The translations under genes were made by a program, and so were the position numbers. Under the pieces are notes generated by a model. It ran no database searches. It had not been told where the DNA came from and was given only the letters and a program-made list of their open reading frames with translations. 14,386 bases of DNA from Clostridia bacterium (GTDB taxonomy: Bacteria; Bacillota; Sulfobacillia; SLMV01). Below are positions 1 through 7,059 of this stretch, in pieces. The first letter of the stretch is position 1. Every line of letters starts with the position of its first letter. The stretch lies in the NCBI GenBank assembly GCA_007133365.1, contig SLMV01000076.1:1-14386 (forward strand), written 5' to 3'.

Positions 1-213
1 AACTTCATCCTGGCGCGAAGCGATGAGACACTCGACGAGCCGGTGGATTTTCCGCGCGGAGAGCGGATTTTGATGCGGATCAAAGCCACCCCGTCCCAGT
101 CCTGCGTTCTCGAGGCGGATATCAAGGGGAGCGTGGGCCTTTATCTCGAGATGCCATCGCGTCATTTACCCTTCCCCTTTACCACGACCGTTGAGGTAGG
201 TGAACGCCAATGA
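1..213 (+). CDS. 3' end of an unrecognised protein (5' end outside window)
   Basis: An open frame runs from the first base to a TGA at 211-213, giving the last 70 residues of a protein that begins upstream of the window. The visible part is soluble-looking, with no membrane segment; it contains alternating hydrophobic stretches suggestive of beta strands (for example RILMRIKA and VGLYLEM) and ends in GERQ. I do not recognise the family. Its stop codon overlaps the start of the next gene as ATGA, so the two are very probably co-transcribed and translationally coupled, which suggests a shared role with the small membrane protein that follows. The frame is supported by that overlap and by the ribosome binding site of the next gene lying inside it, not by homology. 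Confidence 0.6.
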   Translation, partial: NFILARSDETLDEPVDFPRGERILMRIKATPSQSCVLEADIKGSVGLYLEMPSRHLPFPFTTTVEVGERQ

Positions 214-608
214 ATGTTCTACGCTTTATCGTTCTCACCCTGCTCGCTTCATTTCCCATGACCTATATCATCATGGCAAGTTCTGACGAATTTCGCCTTT
301 ACGCCCCAATCCCAATGAGCAATTGGGTACTATTGGGCGCCGCCTTTGTCATGGCGTTTGCCCTCTCACAAGCGACCGATTCGATCAATTTTCTTGCGCT
401 CGGGGGCATTGCCCTCATGGTTCTACCCATCTTCTTCTTTGGAACCGTTGTGATCCAACTGGCGGGCTACACTGGAGGCGAGGCTCAGGTCTTTATTGCT
501 TCGGTGGCGCTAATGCGCCAAATCCCGGGTTTGGCCCTGCTCACAGGTGGCGGCACGGCTATCGGTCTGGGTGTCGGCTGGATGGTCCGAGCCAGTCTTT
601 ATCGATAG
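210..608 (+). CDS. Small four-helix membrane protein, function unknown
   Basis: Encodes 132 residues. Four hydrophobic segments are visible at about residues 4-22, 38-55, 61-82 and 107-126, so this is very likely an integral cytoplasmic-membrane protein. The last segment is rich in glycine (ALLTGGGTAIGLGVGWMV), which would allow tight helix packing. The ATG at 210 overlaps the TGA of the preceding gene (ATGA), and an AGGTG at 198-202 lies 7 nt upstream, so the start is well supported. The short charged tail ends RASLYR. No catalytic or transport motif can be seen and I do not recognise the family. The gene converges on the ABC exporter operon and is probably unrelated to it. I am sure it is a gene and unsure what it does. 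Confidence 0.7.
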   Translation: MNVLRFIVLTLLASFPMTYIIMASSDEFRLYAPIPMSNWVLLGAAFVMAFALSQATDSINFLALGGIALMVLPIFFFGTVVIQLAGYTGGEAQVFIASVALMRQIPGLALLTGGGTAIGLGVGWMVRASLYR

Positions 609-689
609 GCCCTGTGACCATTCCCCAACGTCGGTTTCATCTCCCCGTTTGCGCCTGGGCTCCAAAAGGTATACGGCGGTTATGAGCGG

Positions 690-717
690 AAAAACACCCG
701 CCTAAAATCCTTTGGCG
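690..717 (-). terminator. Possible Rho-independent terminator of the ABC exporter operon
   Basis: Reading the minus strand after the stop at 747, a hairpin CGCCAAA-GGAT-TTT(A)GGCG (717 down to 699, one bulged A) is followed after four bases by five Ts (694-690). The position, about 30 nt past the stop and between convergent genes, is right, but the stem is short and the T run is displaced, so this is tentative. I see nothing else in the 609-746 gap. Confidence 0.33.
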
Positions 718-746
718 CTCACCCTAGACAAGACGGGCCGCACGCC

Positions 747-2579
747 TTAATCGTTGGATCGGCTGAGGCCAAACTGAACCCGATTCAAAGCGGCATAGTG
801 GCCATCTTGTTCGACCAAACGTCGATGGGTGCCGCGTTCCACGATTCTTCCCTGGTCCATGACGATAATCTGATCCGCATTTCGAATCGTCGACAGTCGG
901 TGGGCGATAATTAAGGAAGTGCGGTCCTTCAGTAGGGTCTCAAGGGCGTCCTGAATGAGGACTTCGGTGTAGGCATCCACGCTTGACGTCGCCTCATCAA
1001 GGATGAGAATGCGCGGATCGCGGAGCAAAGCCCGGGCAAAGGAAATGAGTTGGCGCTGACCGACGGAAAGGCTACCGCCCCGTTCGCCCACCGGGGTTTC
1101 ATAACCCCTTTCGAGGCGTTCGATGAAGATATGGGCGTTGACCGCTCTTGCCGCCTGAACGATGGCTTCGTCTGTCACGCTATCTCGTCCGTACGCAATA
1201 TTCTCTCGAACGCTGCCGCTAAATAAGAAGGTGTCTTGCAGCACCATCCCGAGCTGTTGGCGATATGGTCTCACCGCCACATCTCGAAGATCGACGCCGT
1301 CCACTTTGATGGCACCCTTGGTCGGATCGTAGAATCGGCAGAGCAAATTGATCATGGTGCTCTTGCCCGCTCCCGTATGTCCCACCAGCGCCACGCGTTG
1401 GCCCGGTTCAATGGTCAAGTCGATATCGCGCAACACATAATGGTCACCCTTATAGGCAAAATGGACGCCCTGATACTCAATGTGGCCCCGAATCGAACTA
1501 AGATAAACGGGGTCCGGTGGATCCGAAACCTCCGGCTTCGTGTCCATAATATCGAAGATCTTCTCGCAAGATGCCATCGCCGATTGAATCTGGGTATAGA
1601 AACTGCTTAGGTTTTGTAGCGGCCAGTTAAAGCGTTGAACGTACACCAAAAAAGCCGCTAAGGTTCCCGGTCCCAGGGTCCCTCCTTGCCAGCCCTCCAG
1701 GGTTGTTTGATAAATCAAACGGCCTCCGTACCAAAGCACGATGGCACTCCCAATCGCGCCAATGACCATCACGGAAGGCTCAAAGAACGCCATCAGCCGT
1801 TCTGAGGCCACCGTAGCCTCATAGTGGCGCCAATTTCGCATCCGGAAGCGCTCAAAATTCTCCCCCTCTCGAGAGAACGAAAGCGTCACCCGAATACCGG
1901 AAATGCTTTCCTGTAGATTCGCATTAATTTGCGCGATACGATAACGGATTTGCCGATGGGCGCGGAGGATGCGAGGTCGAAAATAAAACATCAACGCTAA
2001 CAGCGGCGGAATGGTGACAAAGGTGGCCAGGGCCAAACGCGCATTCATTGAAACCATGATCACGACGATAACGATAAGCCGGACCAAATCGCCCACCACC
2101 ATCACCAAACCCGATGACAATAGCTCGTTGAGGTTTTGGATGTCGTTGGTCACTCGGGACATAATCACACCCATGGGACGGGCATCGTACCACTTGAGCC
2201 CCAATGTCTGTAGGTGTCGAAACAAATCAGAGCGAAGATCGAAAATGGCACGTTGACCGGCCCAACTCATCGCATAGGTCTGGGCATACTCGGAAAGCCA
2301 CGTGATGATCAGGGTCACCAAAAAGATTACGGATAAGACGTCGAGTCCACGAAACCGGAGCGCCTCGGAAAGACCGACGCCTGGGGCGATAAAATCATCG
2401 ATCGCCCGCGCCAAAATGAAGGGCCCGGCTTGAGCGGATACCGCCGAAATGAGCAAGGCCAATATTGAAACCAAAATCCAGCGACGGTAGGGAAACGCAT
2501 AGCGAATCAGCCGTCGGAACGTGTCACGGTCAAAGGGCTTTAACTCCAGATCTTCAGGAACCTCGTGGAGAGGACTCAT
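747..2579 (-). CDS. ABC exporter half-transporter, catalytic subunit of a heterodimer
   Basis: A 610-residue membrane-fused ABC exporter of the multidrug/lipid type. An N-terminal six-helix domain occupies about residues 30-330 and the ATPase domain about 365-600. Visible motifs are Walker A GHTGAGKS (400-407), Q-loop Gln448, Walker B ILILDEA with catalytic Glu529, and H-loop His560. The signature is LSVGQRQ (504-510), not LSGGQ. Canonical Glu and His with a changed signature is the pattern of the TM288/BmrD-like half of a heterodimeric exporter; its partner is the gene immediately upstream. The ATG at 2577-2579 lies inside the end of that gene (26 nt overlap) with a GGGGGG ribosome binding site (2590-2585) 5 nt away, so equal co-expression is likely. 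The substrate cannot be told from sequence; drug or lipid efflux is inferred from the family. Confidence 0.93.
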   Translation of the reverse strand: MSPLHEVPEDLELKPFDRDTFRRLIRYAFPYRRWILVSILALLISAVSAQAGPFILARAIDDFIAPGVGLSEALRFRGLDVLSVIFLVTLIITWLSEYAQTYAMSWAGQRAIFDLRSDLFRHLQTLGLKWYDARPMGVIMSRVTNDIQNLNELLSSGLVMVVGDLVRLIVIVVIMVSMNARLALATFVTIPPLLALMFYFRPRILRAHRQIRYRIAQINANLQESISGIRVTLSFSREGENFERFRMRNWRHYEATVASERLMAFFEPSVMVIGAIGSAIVLWYGGRLIYQTTLEGWQGGTLGPGTLAAFLVYVQRFNWPLQNLSSFYTQIQSAMASCEKIFDIMDTKPEVSDPPDPVYLSSIRGHIEYQGVHFAYKGDHYVLRDIDLTIEPGQRVALVGHTGAGKSTMINLLCRFYDPTKGAIKVDGVDLRDVAVRPYRQQLGMVLQDTFLFSGSVRENIAYGRDSVTDEAIVQAARAVNAHIFIERLERGYETPVGERGGSLSVGQRQLISFARALLRDPRILILDEATSSVDAYTEVLIQDALETLLKDRTSLIIAHRLSTIRNADQIIVMDQGRIVERGTHRRLVEQDGHYAALNRVQFGLSRSND

Positions 2580-4389
2580 AATGGCCCCCCTTCAAGTTAG
2601 CCGAATCCGAACTCCGGCTCACCATCTCGCGGGCGCGCACATAGACGGATTCTGAAATATCGGCCTGTTCAGACGATTGTAGCTGGTGAATTTCGCGATA
2701 AATACCGGACTGGCGCAAAAGTTCATCATGTGTGCCCTTTTGAACGATAACCCCTTGATCGAGCACAATGATCTGATGGGCGTCTTTGACCGAACTCAAA
2801 CGCTGGGCAATGATGAAACTGGTTCGGCCCCGCATCAATCGGTCGAGGGCCATTTGAATCAAATGTTCCGTCTCAGCATCCACACTCGATGTCGAATCAT
2901 CGAGAATAAGAATGGGGGGATCCATCAATAGGGCCCGGGCAATTGCCACCCGCTGTTTTTGACCTCCGGATAGCCCCACGCCTCGTTCACCGATCAGCGT
3001 ATCATAGCCGTCGGGAAGATCCAAAATCGAATCATGGATTTGCGCCGCCTGAGCGACCTCGATGATCGCTTCCCGAGTGGCTTCAGGCCGGCCGTAGGCA
3101 ATATTCTCGGCAATGGAGGCGGAGAACAAAAACGTCTCTTGCATCACCGTTCCGATTTGCCGCCGCAGGCTCAGGAGATCGATCGTATCGAGATCAACCC
3201 CATCGAGCTGTATCCGGCCCTCATCAGGATCATAGAAACGGGGAATCAGGTTAATAAGGGTGGTCTTCCCGGATCCCGTCGCCCCCAAAAAAGCGATCCG
3301 CTGCCCCGCTGCAACTTGTAGATCGATGCCTCGAAGCACCCACGAATCACTATTTTCATACCGAAACCAAAGATTCGAAAAGGTGACGTTGCCACGAACA
3401 TCACTCAGATAGACCGGGTCTTTCGGTGGGCGAATGTCGGATTGCCGATCCAATAGTTCAAAAACCCTGCTCCCGGAGGCCGAGGCACGCTCTGTCAAAT
3501 TGACCAGCCATCCGAGCATTCTTAATGGTCCCAACAACATCCACAAGTATTGATTGTAGGCAATGAGCCAACCCAGCGTCATCCTTCCGGCGATGACATC
3601 GCGCCCGCCCACCCAAAGAATCAAAACCGTGCCAACGCCCGTAATCATATTCATTAACGGGAAGAAGAAGGCCCAGCTGCGGATGGTGGCCACATTGTCT
3701 TCAAGATACGCCTCATGGCGCTTATTGAACTTTTCGATCTCGTGATCCTCTTCGGATAGCGACCGAATCACTCGCAAACCGGCAATGTTTTCCTGTAAGA
3801 CGGTGGTCAAATCGGCAAGTCGTTGCTGAACCCTCCGATACATCGGACGCACTCGCCGAGAAAACGCACGAACGGTCAAAGCCAAAGGTGGAAGCGTCAA
3901 AAGCACCAAAAGGGTGAGTCGCATGTTGACCATCATTAAGAAAATGAGAACGCCAAAAAACATTAAGCCGCTCCGAATGATATTGACGACCCCGAAGCCC
4001 AAAAACCGACGCATCGTTTCAACGTCCTGGGTGACTCGTGACATCAATTCTCCGGTCTGCGCCTGATCGTAAAAACTAAAGGGTAATTTGTGAAGATGCC
4101 GATACAGCTCGTTACGAAGGTCAAAAATGACATGCTGACCCACCAAAGCGGACGCATAGCGACGAACGAAGAAGAAGAGTGCATTGACGATCGCAGCCCC
4201 CACCACGGCCAAACTCAGCGGGAACAGCAACTCCCACTGACCATCAATGATGACAAAATCAATGACAAAGCGGGTAATCCACGGGATGATAAATCCCATG
4301 ACAACCACAATCATCATGGAGAAGATTGCCGCCAAAACTAATTTCATGTGGGGTCTAAGATAACCCAATAGCCGCCAAATAACCGCCAA
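2554..4389 (-). CDS. ABC exporter half-transporter, subunit with degenerate ATP site
   Basis: A 611-residue membrane-fused ABC exporter half. The six-helix domain covers about residues 15-300 and the ATPase about 335-570. Walker A is GATGSGKT (369-376), the Q-loop is Gln417 and the signature is a perfect LSGGQKQ (473-479). The Walker B catalytic Glu is replaced by Asp498 (ILILDDST) and the H-loop His by Gln529 (IIAQR). These are the substitutions of the TM287/BmrC-like half of heterodimeric exporters, whose own ATP site binds but hardly hydrolyses ATP. The partner encoded just downstream carries the matching catalytic residues. A hydrophilic tail of roughly 35 residues follows the ATPase domain. 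The start is TTG (4389-4387), chosen because AGGAGG (4402-4397) is 7 nt upstream and no ATG fits; a strong promoter lies about 40 nt upstream. Substrate unknown. Confidence 0.93.
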   Translation of the reverse strand: MAVIWRLLGYLRPHMKLVLAAIFSMMIVVVMGFIIPWITRFVIDFVIIDGQWELLFPLSLAVVGAAIVNALFFFVRRYASALVGQHVIFDLRNELYRHLHKLPFSFYDQAQTGELMSRVTQDVETMRRFLGFGVVNIIRSGLMFFGVLIFLMMVNMRLTLLVLLTLPPLALTVRAFSRRVRPMYRRVQQRLADLTTVLQENIAGLRVIRSLSEEDHEIEKFNKRHEAYLEDNVATIRSWAFFFPLMNMITGVGTVLILWVGGRDVIAGRMTLGWLIAYNQYLWMLLGPLRMLGWLVNLTERASASGSRVFELLDRQSDIRPPKDPVYLSDVRGNVTFSNLWFRYENSDSWVLRGIDLQVAAGQRIAFLGATGSGKTTLINLIPRFYDPDEGRIQLDGVDLDTIDLLSLRRQIGTVMQETFLFSASIAENIAYGRPEATREAIIEVAQAAQIHDSILDLPDGYDTLIGERGVGLSGGQKQRVAIARALLMDPPILILDDSTSSVDAETEHLIQMALDRLMRGRTSFIIAQRLSSVKDAHQIIVLDQGVIVQKGTHDELLRQSGIYREIHQLQSSEQADISESVYVRAREMVSRSSDSANLKGGHYESSPRGS

Positions 4390-4396
4390 TCGGCTA

Positions 4397-4402
4397 CCTC
4401 CT
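4397..4402 (-). promoter_or_regulatory. Ribosome binding site deciding a TTG start
   Basis: The minus strand reads GAGGAGG-TAGCCGA-TTG. The perfect AGGAGG with 7 nt spacing supports TTG at 4389 as the start of the first ABC exporter gene. Confidence 0.8.
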
Positions 4403-4425
4403 CATTCCGTTCGTAAAGCGAAATT

Positions 4426-4454
4426 ATTATACGCATTGGCGCGAAAAGCGTCAA
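4426..4454 (-). promoter_or_regulatory. Sigma-A type promoter of the ABC exporter operon
   Basis: The minus strand has TTGACG (4454-4449), a 17 bp spacer, then TATAAT (4431-4426). This matches the housekeeping consensus at 11 of 12 positions with optimal spacing. Transcription would start near 4419, leaving a leader of about 30 nt before the TTG start. The strength suggests substantial constitutive expression unless a regulator acts on it. Confidence 0.8.
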
Positions 4455-4485
4455 ACCGTATTCTGCTTAAATGGGAAGTACCCAG

Positions 4486-4516
4486 GATCAAGGGGCCGTC
4501 CCGTTCCGCCTTGATC
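4486..4516. repeat. 8+8 bp perfect inverted repeat upstream of the ABC operon promoter
   Basis: GATCAAGG (4486-4493) and its exact reverse complement CCTTGATC (4509-4516) flank a 15 bp centre. The repeat lies about 32 bp upstream of the -35 box, in the 271 bp rnhB-ABC gap. No T run follows on the minus strand, so a terminator is unlikely; a regulator binding site or a chance repeat is possible. A smaller hairpin (GCATC-TTGG-GATGC) lies at about 4532-4545, and AAAACG/CGTTTT pair loosely at about 4615-4646. Nothing else in the gap is recognisable. Confidence 0.4.
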
Positions 4517-4660
4517 TTTGAAACCCCGGATGCATCTTGGGATGCTCATCGCATCGCCACCGCCTCTGGTCAAGGCGAAGGGAGTTTGGGTCCACTCGGC
4601 GGAGAGGTTCGGACAAAACGCACATCAGAAGGCGATCGCTCGTTTTCGAGGGGATTCCAA

Positions 4661-5350
4661 TCAAAAGAAAGCGGTTTGCCCAGAATCCAGCATCTTTAAA
4701 AAGGTGCGCCGATGAACCGAACTAACCCCGAAGGAAGCCAAGGCGTTTCGGTGCGGCAACGTCCCATAGCCCTTGTTATTGGCAAATGCGTAGTGGGGAT
4801 AAAAATCATGAAGGTGGATCATGATAAGATCTCGGACGACTTTTGCCACGATGGAGGCCGCCGCGATGGCATTCGATCGCCCATCCCCCCCGATCACCGC
4901 TCGCTGCGCCAATTGAAGGCCAGGAATCGTGTCTCGCCCATCGACCAAAACTTCGGTCGGTCGGATCGGGAGCCGGTCGAGGGCACATCGCATGGATGCG
5001 AAGGTCGCCCAGCGAATGCCGTTTGCGTCGATAACATCGGCATCCTGTCGGGCCACGCCGATTGCCAACGCATGGCGCACAATGTCTTGATAACATTCCG
5101 TGCGCTGTTTGGCTGATAGCTTTTTGCTATCGCGAAGACCAAAAATCAGGGTGCCCATTGGCAATATGACGGCCGCCGACACCACGGGTCCCGCCAGGGC
5201 ACCGCGCCCGACTTCATCCACGCCTGCAACCCAAGGAAAGGCGCCGCCGCGTTGTTCAAACCGGTCCTTGTTGCGCAGACGCCGGCACTCCCGAAGCCAG
5301 CGAAGACGCGAGGCGCGATCCTGCTCGACCCACGCCGATGATCCCAACAT
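4661..5350 (-). CDS. rnhB: Ribonuclease HII
   Basis: RNase HII cuts the RNA strand of RNA-DNA hybrids and starts removal of single ribonucleotides misincorporated in DNA. The signature VAGVDEVGRGALAGPVV carries the first two metal-binding acids (Asp45, Glu46), followed by DSKKLS, VLVDG with Asp137, and SIVAKVVRD with Asp174, so all four catalytic acids are present. KNKGYGT and HRRTF near the C terminus also fit the family. I chose the ATG at 5350, giving 229 residues and a 20 nt gap after lepB. The open frame reaches a TTG at 5431, but that start would overlap lepB by 61 nt and add no family-like sequence. The ribosome binding site at 5350 is weak (AAGAG), so coupling to lepB is likely. This is the last gene of the housekeeping block. 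Confidence 0.93.
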   Translation of the reverse strand: MLGSSAWVEQDRASRLRWLRECRRLRNKDRFEQRGGAFPWVAGVDEVGRGALAGPVVSAAVILPMGTLIFGLRDSKKLSAKQRTECYQDIVRHALAIGVARQDADVIDANGIRWATFASMRCALDRLPIRPTEVLVDGRDTIPGLQLAQRAVIGGDGRSNAIAAASIVAKVVRDLIMIHLHDFYPHYAFANNKGYGTLPHRNALASFGVSSVHRRTFLKMLDSGQTAFF

Positions 5351-5370
5351 TGAAGCATCGCTCTTGCCCG

Positions 5371-5937
5371 TCAGGGATCGAGGCACGGAAATTCTTCCCC
5401 CCCTAGGACGCTGAAAGCATCGGGCGGCCAAAACACAAGCGAGGTGCGCCCGGTGAGGGTGTCTTGGGAAATAGGCCCAAACGACCGGCTATCATCGCTG
5501 TTTTCGCGATTATCGCCTAGGACATAGACGGACCGGGCCGGCACCCGAACGGGAGGAAACGTCTCAGCACCACGTCGTGTTAGATAATCTTCCGATACGC
5601 GATTTCCATTGATAAACAAATCACCTTCTTGCATTTCGACGACCTCGCCGGAAACGGCCACCACCCGCTTAATTAGCTCCCGTTCTGTCTGATCCGGGTA
5701 CGGAAACACCACGATATCGCCACGCTCGGGTTCCCGAAGATTAAATAGGAACTTATTGACCAATACTCGGTCTCCATCGCGGAGGGTGTCCAGCATGGAA
5801 TCACCCTCGACGACAAAGGTTTCAAATAGCCAGGTTTGTACCACGAAGGTAATGACCAGCGCAATGAGAATAATTTCAATAATTTCCCGCAACCAGCCAC
5901 CGCGTCGTCGGTTCAACCCTGACCGCCTCTCACGCAC
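5371..5937 (-). CDS. lepB: Type I signal peptidase
   Basis: A membrane-anchored serine protease that removes signal peptides from exported proteins outside the cytoplasmic membrane. It has 188 residues, a usual length for a Gram-positive type I peptidase. A positively charged N terminus precedes one membrane anchor (about 18-36). The catalytic Ser47 sits in VEGDSM and the general base Lys90 in LIKRVVA; GDNRENSDDSRSFG (141-154) is the conserved C-terminal box. The residue usually written as Pro in SMxPTL is Asp here (SMLDTL); similar replacements occur in clostridial enzymes. The start is uncertain: GTG at 5937 has only a G-rich run about 17 nt upstream, while an in-frame TTG at 5916 follows GAGAGGCGG at good distance. 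It lies 26 nt after rplS and sits with the SRP genes whose exported substrates it processes. Confidence 0.93.
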   Translation of the reverse strand: MRERRSGLNRRRGGWLREIIEIILIALVITFVVQTWLFETFVVEGDSMLDTLRDGDRVLVNKFLFNLREPERGDIVVFPYPDQTERELIKRVVAVSGEVVEMQEGDLFINGNRVSEDYLTRRGAETFPPVRVPARSVYVLGDNRENSDDSRSFGPISQDTLTGRTSLVFWPPDAFSVLGGEEFPCLDP

Positions 5938-5963
5938 AAATACACGTCAGAATCCCCCCGGCC

Positions 5964-6308
5964 TCAACGGCGCTCCCGAATACGGGCCTTCTTACCTTTC
6001 CGCTTACGGAGATAGTAAAGTTTGGCCCGACGAACACGTCCGCGTCGCACCACGTTGATGCTGTCGATTCGGGGCGAGTGAACCGGGAATGAGCGTTCGA
6101 CTCCCACCCCATAGCTGACCTTACGAACGGTAAACATTTCATTAAAGCCCGAGCCCTGCCTTGCGATGACGGTGCCTTCGAACGCCTGGAGCCGCTGGCG
6201 TCCGCCCTCCGTGACCTTGACGTTGACAATCACATGATCACCGGCAGCAAAATCGGGAATATCATCGCGCATTTGTTGCCGCTCGATTGATCGAATATAA
6301 TCCACCAT
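5964..6308 (-). CDS. rplS: 50S ribosomal protein L19
   Basis: Ribosomal protein L19, located at the interface of the large and small subunits. The 114 residues match family length. Recognisable stretches are FAAGDHVIVNVKV, FEGTVIARQGSG, TVRKVSYGVGVER and FPVHSP, followed by the basic tail RGRVRRAKLYYLRKRKGKKA expected for an rRNA-binding protein. The start is the ATG at 6308: AGGAGG (6322-6317) lies 8 nt upstream. A TTG two codons earlier would leave only 2 nt of spacing and is rejected. The gene lies 22 nt downstream of trmD in the usual trmD-rplS order. Confidence 0.97.
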   Translation of the reverse strand: MVDYIRSIERQQMRDDIPDFAAGDHVIVNVKVTEGGRQRLQAFEGTVIARQGSGFNEMFTVRKVSYGVGVERSFPVHSPRIDSINVVRRGRVRRAKLYYLRKRKGKKARIRERR

Positions 6309-6330
6309 TTTCAATTCCTCCTCAAATTTC

Positions 6331-7059
6331 CTATTTCAAAATGACGTCACTATTGCCATTGAGACGAGTACGCCGATGAGGGCGTAAATCCGGGCGTCTT
6401 TGCTCGGTTCGTCGTTCGGATTGTCGCCTTCGCCACGCATCGATGGCTTCATGATTGCCTGACAGTAAGATATCAGGTACGCGAAATCCGCGAAACTCCC
6501 TCGGGCGCGTGTAGTGGGGTCCCTCGAGCATTCCTTTCGAGAAGGAGTCGTGGACCACTGACTCGGGCTCCCCAACCACACCGGGTATCAAACGACTCAC
6601 CGCATCAATGAGCGCCATGGCCGGAATTTCACCTCCGGACACCACAAAATCTCCGATTGATATCTCATCCGTCGCCAACAGCTGACGCACGCGCTCGTCA
6701 ACCCCTTCGTACCGCGGACATAACACGATAAGATGGTTCTCGCGCGCAAATTCCTCACATCGTGCGTGGGTCAACCGCCGTCCCTGGGGTGTCATCAAAA
6801 TCACGCGAGGCCTCTTGGAATCCGGCGATTGTGCGCGGCAGCGATCGACGGCTCGGAAAAAGGGTTCGGGCTTCATCACCATGCCCGGTCCACCGCCGTA
6901 GGGCGGTTCATCCGTCACCCGGTGGCGACCTTCGGCGTCGCATCGCAAATCATGAACCCGGATGGATAGACGCCCGGATTCTTGCGCACGGCCGAGAATC
7001 CCCGCATTCATCGGGCCCGTAAACATCTCCGGGAAAATGGTCACCACATCAATCAGCAT
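6331..7059 (-). CDS. trmD: tRNA (guanine37-N1)-methyltransferase
   Basis: TrmD transfers methyl from S-adenosylmethionine to N1 of G37 next to the tRNA anticodon, preventing +1 frameshifts. The 242-residue protein begins MLIDVVTIFPEMF, typical of the family. Knot-fold cofactor-site motifs are PPYGGGPGM (52-60), PQGRRL (91-96), LCPRYEGVDERV (113-124) and SIGDFVVSGGE (134-144). Arg156 and Asp171 (HDSF) are the equivalents of the catalytic Arg154 and Asp169 of E. coli TrmD, and PHYTRP (181-186) follows. The open frame extends upstream to 7155, but the ATG at 7059 matches the family N terminus and overlaps the rimM stop by 7 nt, indicating translational coupling. TrmD acts as a dimer in the cytoplasm. 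Confidence 0.97.
   Translation of the reverse strand: MLIDVVTIFPEMFTGPMNAGILGRAQESGRLSIRVHDLRCDAEGRHRVTDEPPYGGGPGMVMKPEPFFRAVDRCRAQSPDSKRPRVILMTPQGRRLTHARCEEFARENHLIVLCPRYEGVDERVRQLLATDEISIGDFVVSGGEIPAMALIDAVSRLIPGVVGEPESVVHDSFSKGMLEGPHYTRPREFRGFRVPDILLSGNHEAIDAWRRRQSERRTEQRRPDLRPHRRTRLNGNSDVILK

Noticed and set aside
323..685. 120-codon plus-strand frame overlapping the small membrane protein gene
   Set aside because: Out-of-frame shadow with Arg/Trp/His-rich content and no ribosome binding site, whereas 210-608 has coupling, a binding site and membrane helices.
1236..1610. 124-codon plus-strand frame opposite the ABC ATPase domain, and similar ones at 3034-3321 and 4090-4341
   Set aside because: Shadows of strongly conserved ABC coding sequence on the other strand.
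4486..4660. Riboswitch or T-box leader for the ABC operon
   Set aside because: The strong promoter lies downstream of these foldbacks, so they would not be in the operon transcript, and I see no T-box or known riboswitch core sequence.
4436..4725. Three overlapping plus-strand frames of 62-87 codons in and beyond the rnhB-ABC gap
   Set aside because: No convincing ribosome binding site, basic low-complexity translations, and they run across the minus-strand promoter and into the end of rnhB.
4712..5116. Open frame of 134 codons on the plus strand opposite rnhB, with others at 5100-5414
   Set aside because: Antisense shadows of rnhB, which has all its catalytic residues; no ribosome binding site or recognisable protein.
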